A stretch of 64,000 bases of DNA, taken from contig NZ_CP073343.1 of assembly GCF_024397855.1 (NCBI RefSeq), forward strand, positions 558,001-622,000, written 5' to 3'. A program made the translations under genes and the position numbers. The notes under the pieces were generated by a model. That model did not search any database. It saw only the letters and a program-made list of their open reading frames with translations, and was not told where the DNA came from. Positions 17,246-25,704 of this stretch are shown here, piece by piece (positions within the stretch are counted from its first letter, which is position 1; every line of letters starts with the position of its first letter). The stretch is from Marinomonas rhizomae (GTDB taxonomy: Bacteria > Pseudomonadota > Gammaproteobacteria > Pseudomonadales > Marinomonadaceae).

Positions 17246-17292
17246 AATAGTAAGGTCTATTGAGAGTTTTTCTTTCACTTGGCCTTACTATT
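17246..17292 (+). terminator. Long-loop inverted repeat after pyrC', possible terminator
   Basis: AATAGTAAGG (17246-17255) pairs perfectly with CCTTACTATT (17283-17292) around a 27-base loop, followed by a T-rich stretch. The wide loop makes it a weak terminator candidate, but it sits at the expected end of the pyr transcript. Confidence 0.4.
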
Positions 17293-17358
17293 TCTTTACT
17301 TTTTATATTAGCCAGTTAATCTAGTTTGAATTACGGATTATTATGGTTTCAGTATTTT

Positions 17359-18465
17359 ATGCCAATCGACTCTTTAAATTCATTGCTCAAGGAACAGCAG
17401 GTCTTGCAGTCTCGTGTTGCATATCTTGAAAAAGAGCGAGATTTCATAAAAAGCTTGTACAGCGATATGCCTCAAACGCTTCAGGTGATCGCCAATGGGT
17501 CTTTGTTAAGCACCTCGCTTAATCGCTTCAAAAATAAAATGCAAAGCCAACTGCCCAATGCATACTGCCTTTTTATTATTTGTGATAAAGAGTGTTTGCA
17601 GTGGCGTTTGCAATATACCGATTCTATTAATGATCAATTACTCAATTCTAATAGTCAGTTAAGCTCTGTCCCTCAAGCGTTAGTTACTTTTGCAGCAAGC
17701 CCGTCTTGCCCGAAACGTCACGACATTGATATTCAGAGTGCATCAGGTTGGAAGCATTGGTTGCCTTTTTTAAAGGATCATGCGTTTTCTGATGTGTCTA
17801 TGGTCAGTGTGTCAGATAGCCAAGGTTCTATTTATCTGATGTTGGCATTTCAGCGTGAAGAAACTCGCCTAGAAAGCGAGCTAATGGCGTTGGCATTAGA
17901 CAGCTACGCCTCTTGGTTAAGTGCTGTATTTGAACGAGAGCAAGCGGATTATTTACTGTTAGAAGATAGCCATCGAGATCCTACGACGGGCTTACTAAGG
18001 CGCTACAGTTTTGAAAATAGTTTTGGCATTGTTTTAAAGGATTCTCGCCGCCATTTTCAACGCGCTGCATTATTTTCTCTTCGCTTGCTGTCTTCCTCAA
18101 AAGTGAATGATGCTGATTTGAAACTACTTGCTGAGGTAATGAGCGATACAGTGCGAGATAATGACCTTATCGCGCATTATGATGAACGTGAATTGGTCAT
18201 GGGAATTCGTATTCAGCACTTGGAAGACGCTGAAATAGTTGCCGCAAAATTATTAAAATCTCTTAATTCTCCTAAGTTTTCAGACAACCGTTTAATACGT
18301 GAAGGATTATCTATTGGTATTGCTTTTTATCCCGAACACTCATCGCTGGAAGCGCTTCATCAAGCCGCTTTATTCGCTGCAAATTCTTTAAAAAATACAT
18401 CAGGCTACCTCCTTGAGTTTCACGGTGAATGTTATAAATCGAGCGCGGACTTTTATTCGTTGTAA
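17359..18465 (+). CDS. GAF-like plus degenerate GGDEF domain protein
   Basis: The protein of about 368 residues begins with a short coiled coil (MPIDSLNSLLKEQQVLQ and on). It continues with a roughly 150-residue sensory, GAF-like region, and ends in a GGDEF-type domain. The GGDEF domain has a recognisable DPTTGLLRR start and a GLSIGIAFYPEHSS end. The catalytic loop near residue 270 reads HYDERELVMGI instead of RYGGDEF, so nucleotide cyclase activity is unlikely. The protein may bind GTP or c-di-GMP or act as a scaffold. An upstream TTG at 17326 would add 11 residues. It stands alone between pyrC' and yggS. Confidence 0.8.
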   Translation: MPIDSLNSLLKEQQVLQSRVAYLEKERDFIKSLYSDMPQTLQVIANGSLLSTSLNRFKNKMQSQLPNAYCLFIICDKECLQWRLQYTDSINDQLLNSNSQLSSVPQALVTFAASPSCPKRHDIDIQSASGWKHWLPFLKDHAFSDVSMVSVSDSQGSIYLMLAFQREETRLESELMALALDSYASWLSAVFEREQADYLLLEDSHRDPTTGLLRRYSFENSFGIVLKDSRRHFQRAALFSLRLLSSSKVNDADLKLLAEVMSDTVRDNDLIAHYDERELVMGIRIQHLEDAEIVAAKLLKSLNSPKFSDNRLIREGLSIGIAFYPEHSSLEALHQAALFAANSLKNTSGYLLEFHGECYKSSADFYSL

Positions 18466-18613
18466 GCCTGTTTAAATCCCGTCTTTTAGTGTGCTTCATG
18501 TAAGCTTTTTTCTGCCTTTTAAAAAGATGCTATGATGCGTATCCAGTGCTTTCCTGAGGTACGATTCATGGATTCACTCGTTACATCTTGATAACAGCGG
18601 AGCGTGGCGCGAA

Positions 18614-19342
18614 ATGTCGATTGAAGTTGAAAGCAATGAAGCACAAGAGATTAAAGTCAATTTAGCGAGAGTGTCTCGGAAGGTTGAACAGCTTGAGCAG
18701 CAGTACCAGCGAAAGGTTGGTAGTGTGCGTGTGTTGGCAGTCAGTAAAACAAAGCCGTTATCTGCACTTGAAGCAGCTTATAGCGCCGGTCAGCGAGCCT
18801 TTGGTGAGAACTATGTGCAAGAAGCCGTGGATAAATACCACGCGCTAGCACACTTGTCGGATATTGAATGGCACTTTATTGGGCCTATCCAGTCTAATAA
18901 ATCTCGTTTGATCGCAGAAACCATGCATTGGGTTCACTCCGTAGATCGTGAAAAAATTGCTCGTCGGCTTAGCGAACAGCGTCCTGACGATTTGCCAGCG
19001 TTGAATGTTTGTATTCAAGTTAATATTAGTGGTGAAGATACTAAGGCGGGAGTGACTTTATCTGAGTTAAATGACATGGTGGCGTTGGTGGCAGAGCTGC
19101 CTAATTTACGTCTTCGCGGATTAATGGCAATTCCCGCACCACAGGATAATCATGATGCACAATGTGCAGTGTATGAACCTTTGGCTCAGGCTTTTGTTGA
19201 ATTATCCAAATCCGATAGCATGATAGATACCTTGTCCATTGGAATGTCTGGAGATTTACCAGCGGCCATTGAATCTGGTAGTACTATGGTTCGTGTTGGA
19301 ACAGCAATTTTCGGCGAGCGAGACTATTCCGCTAAAGCGTGA
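18614..19342 (+). CDS. yggS: Pyridoxal phosphate homeostasis protein YggS
   Basis: The 242-residue protein is a fold-type III PLP-binding protein of the YggS/PLPBP family. The PLP lysine is in VLAVSKTKP near residue 47, and the phosphate-binding end is MSGDLPAAIESGSTMVRVGTAIFG. FGENYVQEA and WHFIGPIQSNK are further hallmarks. It keeps PLP levels balanced in the cytoplasm and has no known catalytic activity. It heads the conserved yggS-proC-yggT cluster. A TATGAT hexamer at 18531 may be its -10 box. Confidence 0.95.
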   Translation: MSIEVESNEAQEIKVNLARVSRKVEQLEQQYQRKVGSVRVLAVSKTKPLSALEAAYSAGQRAFGENYVQEAVDKYHALAHLSDIEWHFIGPIQSNKSRLIAETMHWVHSVDREKIARRLSEQRPDDLPALNVCIQVNISGEDTKAGVTLSELNDMVALVAELPNLRLRGLMAIPAPQDNHDAQCAVYEPLAQAFVELSKSDSMIDTLSIGMSGDLPAAIESGSTMVRVGTAIFGERDYSAKA

Positions 19343-19437
19343 TTCGATGAAAGCACGAATGATTTTGCATATCAAAAAACGTTTGAATAAGTAGATGACA
19401 ATTGGTCTGCTTAAATGATGAAAGAATAGGATATAAA

Positions 19438-20265
19438 ATGACACCAAGTATCGCCTTTATCGGCGTGGGTAATATGGCAAGAGCGATTTTTAGTGGCATG
19501 TTAGCAAGCGGCTATCCTGCGGACAAAATTATCGGTACGTCTAGAACGCCAGAAAAACGCGATTATTACCATGAACAATACGGTATCACTATGCTGGCAG
19601 ATAATGATTCGGCCGTGAGTCAGGCGGATGTTGTGGTGTTATGCGTTAAACCAGCTCAAATGCAGGCCGTGGTAGAAGATTTTTCAGATCAAGTACGAGA
19701 AGAGCAATTGTTTATTTCTGTTGCTGCGGGTATTGATATAGATTCATTGGCTTATTGGTTAGGAAAGCCGGCCGCTGTGGTTCGTAGTATGCCAAATACA
19801 CCGTCGCAAATTGGCGCGGGTATGACGGGCTTGATAGCCAATGCACACACGAGTAACGAGCAAAAGGATTGGGTAAGTGAGTTGTTTTCTAGTATTGGTA
19901 GCTCTGTTTGGGTTGAAAATGAAGGCCACATGCATACAGTAACGGCCTTGTCTGGCAGTGCACCAGCGTATTTCTTTCGCTTCATTGAAGCCATGGTTAA
20001 CAATGCTAAAGACCAAGGGCTAGATGAAGCTACAAGTCGTGAGTTGGCCAGCAATGCCATGTTTGGTGCTGCACGAATGGTAATGGAAATAGACGAGCCT
20101 ATTGCTCAACTGCGTAAAAATATCACCTCGCCAAATGGAACAACCGAGCAAGCTTTGTTGTCTTTTGAAGCCGCTGATATTGATAAAATAGTCGCAGATG
20201 CAATGACGGCCTGCGTGAACCGATCTAAAGAAATGGCGGCAGACTTTGCCGCCAAGAAAGACTAA
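19438..20265 (+). CDS. proC: Pyrroline-5-carboxylate reductase
   Basis: The 275-residue enzyme catalyses the last step of proline synthesis with NAD(P)H. The dinucleotide-binding motif FIGVGNMARA is close to the N-terminus, CVKPAQM and RSMPNTPSQIGAGMTGL follow, and the C-terminal ALSGSAPAYFFRFIEAM and ITSPNGTTEQAL form the substrate region. ATG 19438 matches the family start; an in-frame upstream start would add 12 unrelated residues. It is the middle gene of yggS-proC-yggT. Confidence 0.96.
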   Translation: MTPSIAFIGVGNMARAIFSGMLASGYPADKIIGTSRTPEKRDYYHEQYGITMLADNDSAVSQADVVVLCVKPAQMQAVVEDFSDQVREEQLFISVAAGIDIDSLAYWLGKPAAVVRSMPNTPSQIGAGMTGLIANAHTSNEQKDWVSELFSSIGSSVWVENEGHMHTVTALSGSAPAYFFRFIEAMVNNAKDQGLDEATSRELASNAMFGAARMVMEIDEPIAQLRKNITSPNGTTEQALLSFEAADIDKIVADAMTACVNRSKEMAADFAAKKD

Positions 20266-20282
20266 TTAAGGACATAGACACT

Positions 20283-20843
20283 ATGTATTCCGATCCATTT
20301 GTTATGCTCGTAAAGGTAATTTGTAACCTTTACTTATTTATTGTGTTGCTGCGTTTGGTGCTTCAGCTTACTCGCGCAGATTTTTATAATCCTATTAGCC
20401 AAGGGATTGTCAAAGCAACAAGCCCAATTGTTATTCCTTTACGTAAAGTGATTCCTGCCATTGGTCGTTTAGATACAGCGTCTCTTGTTCTGGCGTTTGC
20501 GGTTCAGCTTGCGACCGTCTTTTTAGTCGTGTTGATTAAAGGTGTGGCTATATCGCCGATTAGCTACGCTATTTATACGTTTGCCGGCACCTTGTACCAT
20601 TTGTTGGATCTGTTTTTTTGGGCAACGCTTGTTTCGGTTATTCTTAGTTGGGTAGCACCAGGTGCAAATCACCCTGGAGCCATGCTGGTAGGGCAAATTA
20701 CCTCGCCTTTATACCGTGCTTGTCACCGTGTGATTCCATCACTGGGAGGGTTGGATTTATCACCTATCTTTATCTTTTTAGCGATATTCTTCCTGCAGAC
20801 AATGATTAGTCCATATATTTATATTTTAGGAACTAGAATCTAA
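20283..20843 (+). CDS. yggT: YggT family membrane protein
   Basis: The 186-residue protein contains two repeats of the YggT unit, each with two hydrophobic helices and the motif LRLVLQLTRADFYNPISQ in the first and SPLYRACHRVIPSLGGLDLSP in the second. It starts 17 bases after proC. The family has been linked to osmotic tolerance and cell-envelope processes, but its biochemical role is not established. The context is the conserved yggS-proC-yggT operon. Confidence 0.94.
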   Translation: MYSDPFVMLVKVICNLYLFIVLLRLVLQLTRADFYNPISQGIVKATSPIVIPLRKVIPAIGRLDTASLVLAFAVQLATVFLVVLIKGVAISPISYAIYTFAGTLYHLLDLFFWATLVSVILSWVAPGANHPGAMLVGQITSPLYRACHRVIPSLGGLDLSPIFIFLAIFFLQTMISPYIYILGTRI

Positions 20844-20881
20844 ATCATTTTTTACGAATTAGAATAAGAAAACTTGGCGAA

Positions 20882-20910
20882 TTGAGAACAGGGGCGTATT
20901 CCTATATGAT
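20882..20910 (+). promoter_or_regulatory. Sigma-70 promoter candidate for coaD
   Basis: TTGAGA (20882-20887) and TATGAT (20905-20910) are separated by exactly 17 bases and lie about 85 bases before the coaD start. This is a good match to the housekeeping promoter consensus. Confidence 0.6.
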
Positions 20911-20951
20911 GCGACCCCTAAACGGGAATTAGCACAGACAAAAGTCGTTAG

Positions 20952-21479
<528 letters not shown>

Positions 21480-21497
21480 TTTCTGTTTTTTTAAGTC

Positions 21498-21536
21498 CCG
21501 CTGCTTAATACCTTGATAAGTAAGGCAGCGGTTTTA
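21498..21536 (+). terminator. Hairpin between coaD and ferredoxin gene
   Basis: CCGCTGCTTA (21498-21507) pairs with TAAGGCAGCGG (21521-21531) with one bulged G, followed by TTTT. It sits just before the ferredoxin ribosome site and may be a weak terminator or attenuator. Confidence 0.5.
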
Positions 21537-21537
21537 G

Positions 21538-21798
<261 letters not shown>

Positions 21799-21817
21799 TC
21801 TATAGGTCGTTGCTACC

Positions 21818-23554
21818 ATCGAAATAAATAGCTATATCTTCCTAGCTGGAATACTGTTTTTAGTCAGTATTCTGGCCAGTTCTTTTACTGTTCGTGTCGG
21901 CTTACCTTTATTGCTTGTGTTTCTCGGGATGGGAATGTTAGCGGGCGAAGAGGGAATAGGCCGACTAGACTTCGACAACCCAAGCCTTGCCTTTTTTGTT
22001 GGTAACCTCGCTTTAGCCGTCATTCTTTTAGATGGTGGTATGCAGACCAAAACCAGCACCTTCCGCGTTGCCTTATGGCCGTCTTTATCGCTTGCTACCT
22101 TAGGCGTTGTGATCACTACAGCCTCTGTTGGGGCGTTTGCCGCTTGGCTTTTAGAGGTTAAGCTAATTTACGGTTTGTTGCTTGGTGCCATTGTTGGTTC
22201 GACAGACGCTGCAGCCGTTTTCAGCTTATTGCGTAACAGTGGTGTGAAACTGAATGAGCGTGTGGGCGGTACACTCGAAATAGAGTCCGGTGCCAATGAT
22301 CCAATGGCCATCTTGCTGGTGGTGATGCTGACTGGGCTTTTGCAAAGTGCAGAGGCATTGAGTATTTGGACTTTCTTAGGCCAAATGATCCAACAGTTTG
22401 CAGTTGGTGGTGTCTTAGGTTTGCTTGGTGGCAAGCTGCTGCTCATGATTCTACGTCGTGTGCCTTTAATCGAAGGTTTGTATGCGTTGCTTATTATTTC
22501 TTTTGGTTTGGCCGTATTCTCTGGCGTAAACATGATTGGCGGCAGCGGCTTTCTGGCGGTATATCTGGTTGGTTTGACGGTTGGCAACGGTCGAATTAAA
22601 CAGCAAGATGCCATATCACAAGTGATGGATGGTTTGGCTTGGTTGGCGCAAGCTGGCATGTTCTTGTTGCTCGGTTTGTTGGTGACGCCATCTAGCCTTT
22701 TGACTCACGGTTGGCAAGCGGTGGCGATTGCCACATTCTTGATTTTTGTAGCGCGTCCTTTGGCCGTTATGGTGTGTTTATTGCCATTTGATTTCCGCTT
22801 GCGTGAGCGCATTTATATTAGTTGGGTTGGTTTGCGTGGTGCCGTACCGATTGTTTTGGCGCTTTATCCTGTTATCGCAGGGCTGTCTAATTCTGAATTG
22901 TTGTTCGAAATTACTTTTACAGTGGTGCTTATCTCTTTGCTACTACAGGGATCAACGGTCCCACAAGTAGCGCGATGGTTAAAAATTGTCGTTCCGCCTG
23001 CGCCTGCGCCAACGACACGTTTCTCATTGATAAATGACAGTGATTCGGATCACTCTCTAGAGTTGTATGAGTTTTTGGTTCAAGCGGAAGGTGTTCGAAT
23101 TCCTGCAGCGATAGTGCAGAATGTCCCTAGCGCGACGGTTTCTACTCCTCAGCTTGTTTCCCTCGTTCGGGATCAAAAGCCGATTGTCGTGAATGCTGAT
23201 ACAGAACTGAAATCCGGCGATAAGATTTGGATGTTATTGCATCCTGGTGATGTAAACGACGTGGCGCAGATCTTCTCTCATAAAGCATCTTCATCTTTCT
23301 TACTGCAGAACTTCTTTGGTGAATTTGCTATTCGTGGTGATGCATCTTTGATTGATTTAGCGAAAGTGTATGGTGTGCCGATGGATGGTATTGATGAAGC
23401 CGACACCGCCGCAGAATTGTTGCAACGTCAGCTTGGTAAGAATCTGGTCGTCGGTGACCGAGTGCGCTTTGGTAATATACGTCTAACCATTCGACAAATG
23501 AATGGCAATCAGATCGAAATGATTGGCCTTAAACTGCAAGATAAACAAGCCTGA
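21818..23554 (+). CDS. nhaP2: Potassium/proton antiporter, NhaP2/CvrA type
   Basis: This is a CPA1 cation/proton antiporter with about twelve membrane helices, including GSTDAAAVFSLL and IESGANDPMAILL with the ion-binding aspartates. A C-terminal cytoplasmic tail follows, with a TrkA-C-like part and a CorC/HlyC-like part. The family fold clearly begins upstream of the first canonical start (TTG 21911). In-frame codons from 21818 encode IEINSYIFLAGILFLVSIL, the expected first helix. No ATG, GTG or TTG lies between the TAG at 21803 and 21911. The start given here, ATC 21818, is therefore a guess, and a TTG 21911 start would lose the first helix. The stop forms part of an inverted repeat facing a K+ channel gene. 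Confidence 0.85.
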   Translation: MEINSYIFLAGILFLVSILASSFTVRVGLPLLLVFLGMGMLAGEEGIGRLDFDNPSLAFFVGNLALAVILLDGGMQTKTSTFRVALWPSLSLATLGVVITTASVGAFAAWLLEVKLIYGLLLGAIVGSTDAAAVFSLLRNSGVKLNERVGGTLEIESGANDPMAILLVVMLTGLLQSAEALSIWTFLGQMIQQFAVGGVLGLLGGKLLLMILRRVPLIEGLYALLIISFGLAVFSGVNMIGGSGFLAVYLVGLTVGNGRIKQQDAISQVMDGLAWLAQAGMFLLLGLLVTPSSLLTHGWQAVAIATFLIFVARPLAVMVCLLPFDFRLRERIYISWVGLRGAVPIVLALYPVIAGLSNSELLFEITFTVVLISLLLQGSTVPQVARWLKIVVPPAPAPTTRFSLINDSDSDHSLELYEFLVQAEGVRIPAAIVQNVPSATVSTPQLVSLVRDQKPIVVNADTELKSGDKIWMLLHPGDVNDVAQIFSHKASSSFLLQNFFGEFAIRGDASLIDLAKVYGVPMDGIDEADTAAELLQRQLGKNLVVGDRVRFGNIRLTIRQMNGNQIEMIGLKLQDKQA

Positions 23555-23601
23555 GACTTTCGCACGACAGCCATGCTAGCTAGATCGCGGCAAAGTCTCA
23601 G
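23551..23601. terminator. Inverted repeat between convergent nhaP2 and K+ channel genes
   Basis: CTGAGACTTT (23551-23560) pairs with AAAGTCTCAG (23592-23601). The left arm includes the nhaP2 stop codon. There is no long T run, so termination strength is uncertain, but its place between convergent genes fits a shared terminator. Confidence 0.5.
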
Positions 23602-23624
23602 CTTAAACTATTCGACTACGTTTT

Positions 23625-24728
23625 TTAATCATTAAAAAACTGACTAATCTCGGCTAACGATGGAATCTCTTGATCGTCGTTGATTAGGATGATCAGTCCT
23701 TGAGCATCGATGACCGAATAGGTTTGCGGATGGGTGATAATATCCCCATTTTTGTTCACATAACCAAGCGCAGTACCGACATCTTTTTGAATTAACGTGG
23801 TGACGACTTTCGCCCACGCCACGCCAGTTACTTCTACATCAAGACGAATCGTATGATCGCCTTGGTGACGGAACAAATCTTCCAGTACCTGCTCTGTCCC
23901 TGGCGCTATTAGCGATCGCACTAGCATTTCAGGATACGCTCTCACAGGTCGTATAACAGCGTTTGCGCCTGCGGCCTTGAATCGAGGTCGGTTTGAGTCA
24001 TTAATCGCCTCAGCCATGATGAACGCCGATGTGTTAATCGCCTGAACTCTATGTAATGCATCAAAAGTTAAGCTGTCTGAGTAGCTGTCTTGAACGTCTT
24101 GGCAAAGCACGACGATGTATTTTGCCTTGCTCGTCCCGGCTGATTCCAGCATGCCATCTTCTAGCGCATCGCCAGTGTGATGAACCACGCCTTGAGATCG
24201 TAGGTCCAATGGTAAACCTTCTGGAAACGCCTTTGTGAGGATTTGAATTGGAATGTCGACTAACTCAGGTGTCTGGCTAATTTGATTGATCAGCAAACCT
24301 AAGTAGCGTTCTGCATCGTGCTTTGGAGTATTGATGATAAGTATGTGGTTTTGCATGTCGTCCCATCTCATACGGCCTTTGATACGCATTTCTTTGCGGA
24401 TTAGCCTGATTTCAACATAGTCACTGGCGATCTGTGCGAGCAGGGTGATTCCCATGCCATAAATTAAGACAATGGTGGAAAATTGTCCCCAAAAAGTCGC
24501 TGCAGAAATATCACCATAACCTGTGGTACTGGCTGATGTCATGGTTAGCCAAAAAGCTTGCCACCAATTTAAGTCTTCAAAGAACACCATCGCCAAACTG
24601 TGCAGCCCGATCACACCGGCTAACAGTACAAGGCGTTTTTTTAAATCGCCTGTTTCGTGCAAGTGTACTTTTTTTCGAAATTGACGACGGCTGTTTTTTT
24701 TCTTCAAGAGCAGTGAAAGAGAATTCAT
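23625..24728 (-). CDS. Potassium channel protein with RCK/TrkA-N-like domain
   Basis: The 367-residue protein has a short basic N-terminus and two membrane helices flanking a pore loop with the selectivity filter TTGYGD at residues 68-73. A cytoplasmic RCK-like region follows, with Rossmann-type strands (HILIINTPKHDAERY, GDALEDGMLESAG, KYIVVLCQDVQDSYSD). It resembles the ligand-gated two-helix K+ channels such as MthK and Kch. AGAGGTACG precedes the start. It lies 15 bases downstream of trmL on the same strand and faces the antiporter NhaP2. The gene pair suggests local potassium and pH handling, by context. Confidence 0.88.
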   Translation of the reverse strand: MNSLSLLLKKKNSRRQFRKKVHLHETGDLKKRLVLLAGVIGLHSLAMVFFEDLNWWQAFWLTMTSASTTGYGDISAATFWGQFSTIVLIYGMGITLLAQIASDYVEIRLIRKEMRIKGRMRWDDMQNHILIINTPKHDAERYLGLLINQISQTPELVDIPIQILTKAFPEGLPLDLRSQGVVHHTGDALEDGMLESAGTSKAKYIVVLCQDVQDSYSDSLTFDALHRVQAINTSAFIMAEAINDSNRPRFKAAGANAVIRPVRAYPEMLVRSLIAPGTEQVLEDLFRHQGDHTIRLDVEVTGVAWAKVVTTLIQKDVGTALGYVNKNGDIITHPQTYSVIDAQGLIILINDDQEIPSLAEISQFFND

Positions 24729-24742
24729 CGTACCTCTGTTGG

Positions 24743-25216
24743 TTATTCGCTATCGGCTGGCATAGCATAACCTAGCTGACGCCAAGATTCGTACACCATA
24801 ACAGCAACGGTATTGGATAGGTTCAAGCTACGAGAATTTGCTTGCATCGGCAAACGTAAACGCTGAGCGGGCGGCAAGGCTTCAATAAACTCCGCTGGCA
24901 ATCCGCGCGTCTCAGGGCCAAAAACCAACACATCATTTTCAGCAAAGCTTGCTTCACTGTGCGTATGGCTGCCTTTTGTCGTCAATGCGTAGATAGTACC
25001 AATCTCGTTTTGATCAACAAAGGCCTGAAAATCTGGGTAGCGTTTTAGGCGCGTGAACTCATGATAATCTAACCCAGCTCGGCGAAGCTTTTTATCTTCA
25101 AGCTCAAAGCCAAGTGGCTCGATAAGATGAAGATGATAGCCCGTATTGGCACACAATCGAATAACGTTGCCCGTGTTAGGCGGAATCTCTGGTTGGTAAA
25201 GTACTATATGAAGCAT
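24743..25216 (-). CDS. trmL: tRNA (cytidine(34)-2'-O)-methyltransferase
   Basis: The 157-residue SPOUT methyltransferase has the motifs [36 protein letters not shown] and [18 protein letters not shown], which form the knotted S-adenosylmethionine site. TrmL methylates the ribose of the wobble base in tRNA-Leu species. The start follows GGAGATAA. Two tRNA-Phe genes lie immediately upstream on the other strand. Confidence 0.95.
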   Translation of the reverse strand: MLHIVLYQPEIPPNTGNVIRLCANTGYHLHLIEPLGFELEDKKLRRAGLDYHEFTRLKRYPDFQAFVDQNEIGTIYALTTKGSHTHSEASFAENDVLVFGPETRGLPAEFIEALPPAQRLRLPMQANSRSLNLSNTVAVMVYESWRQLGYAMPADSE

Positions 25217-25296
25217 TGGTTTATCTCCTTGATATAGGAAGATAATACCAGACGAGCAGAAGAAACTAAGTTTTTAATTTTTTTTCAAAAAAACTA

Positions 25297-25324
25297 TTGA
25301 CCAAAAGAAAGGTTTCTCTATAAT
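25297..25324 (+). promoter_or_regulatory. Strong sigma-70 promoter of first tRNA-Phe gene
   Basis: TTGACC (25297-25302) and a perfect TATAAT (25319-25324) are 16 bases apart, and the GC-rich ACGCCCC discriminator follows, as in stringently controlled stable-RNA promoters. The tRNA begins 12 bases downstream. Confidence 0.85.
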
Positions 25325-25335
25325 ACGCCCCACTT

Positions 25336-25411
25336 GCCCAGATAGCTCAGTCGGTAGAGCAGAGGATTGAAAATCCTCGTGTCGGCGGTTCGATTCCGTC
25401 TCTGGGCACCA
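25336..25411 (+). tRNA. tRNA-Phe (anticodon GAA)
   Basis: The 76-base sequence folds as a full cloverleaf. The acceptor arm is GCCCAGA with TCTGGGC plus encoded ACCA, the D arm contains AGCTCAGTCGGTAGAGC, the anticodon loop is TTGAAAA in a GAGGATTGAAAATCCTC stem, and the T loop is TTCGATT. It closely resembles E. coli tRNA-Phe. Confidence 0.97.
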
Positions 25412-25423
25412 TGATTAAAAAGA

Positions 25424-25453
25424 AAGCCTGCTATTTTTAGCAGGCTTTTTTTT
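25424..25453 (+). terminator. Rho-independent terminator between the two tRNA-Phe genes
   Basis: AAGCCTGCTA (25424-25433) pairs perfectly with TAGCAGGCTT (25438-25447) around TTTT and runs into eight T residues. It should end transcription of the first tRNA before the second copy. Confidence 0.9.
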
Positions 25454-25496
25454 GGTCAGAAATGGCTCGCACATCTTCATAGTCATTTTTCTATTT

Positions 25497-25572
25497 GCCC
25501 AGATAGCTCAGTCGGTAGAGCAGAGGATTGAAAATCCTCGTGTCGGCGGTTCGATTCCGTCTCTGGGCACCA
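25497..25572 (+). tRNA. tRNA-Phe (anticodon GAA), second identical copy
   Basis: All 76 bases, including the encoded CCA, are identical to the copy at 25336-25411. The intact cloverleaf argues that it is functional. No clear -35/-10 pair is seen in the 43 bases between the upstream terminator and this gene, and no obvious T-rich terminator follows, so its expression is uncertain. Confidence 0.96.
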
Positions 25573-25704
25573 TATACTCATCACTTGCTTCTCTTCTCTT
25601 GCGCTTATTAAGTTAATGATTTATTACATAACGTAACCAATATTAGATCTTCATAATTCGTGATTTTAGCTATGCTTAGATCATCTTTGATGGAGCAAGT
25701 TTGT

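Noticed and set aside
22168..22659. Long minus-strand frame opposite nhaP2
   Set aside because: Proline- and threonine-rich translation typical of the complement of a membrane-protein gene; no independent support.
25497..25572. Second tRNA-Phe as a phage or island attachment-site remnant
   Set aside because: The copy is complete and sits only 85 bases from the first with no integrase or foreign genes nearby; duplication is simpler.
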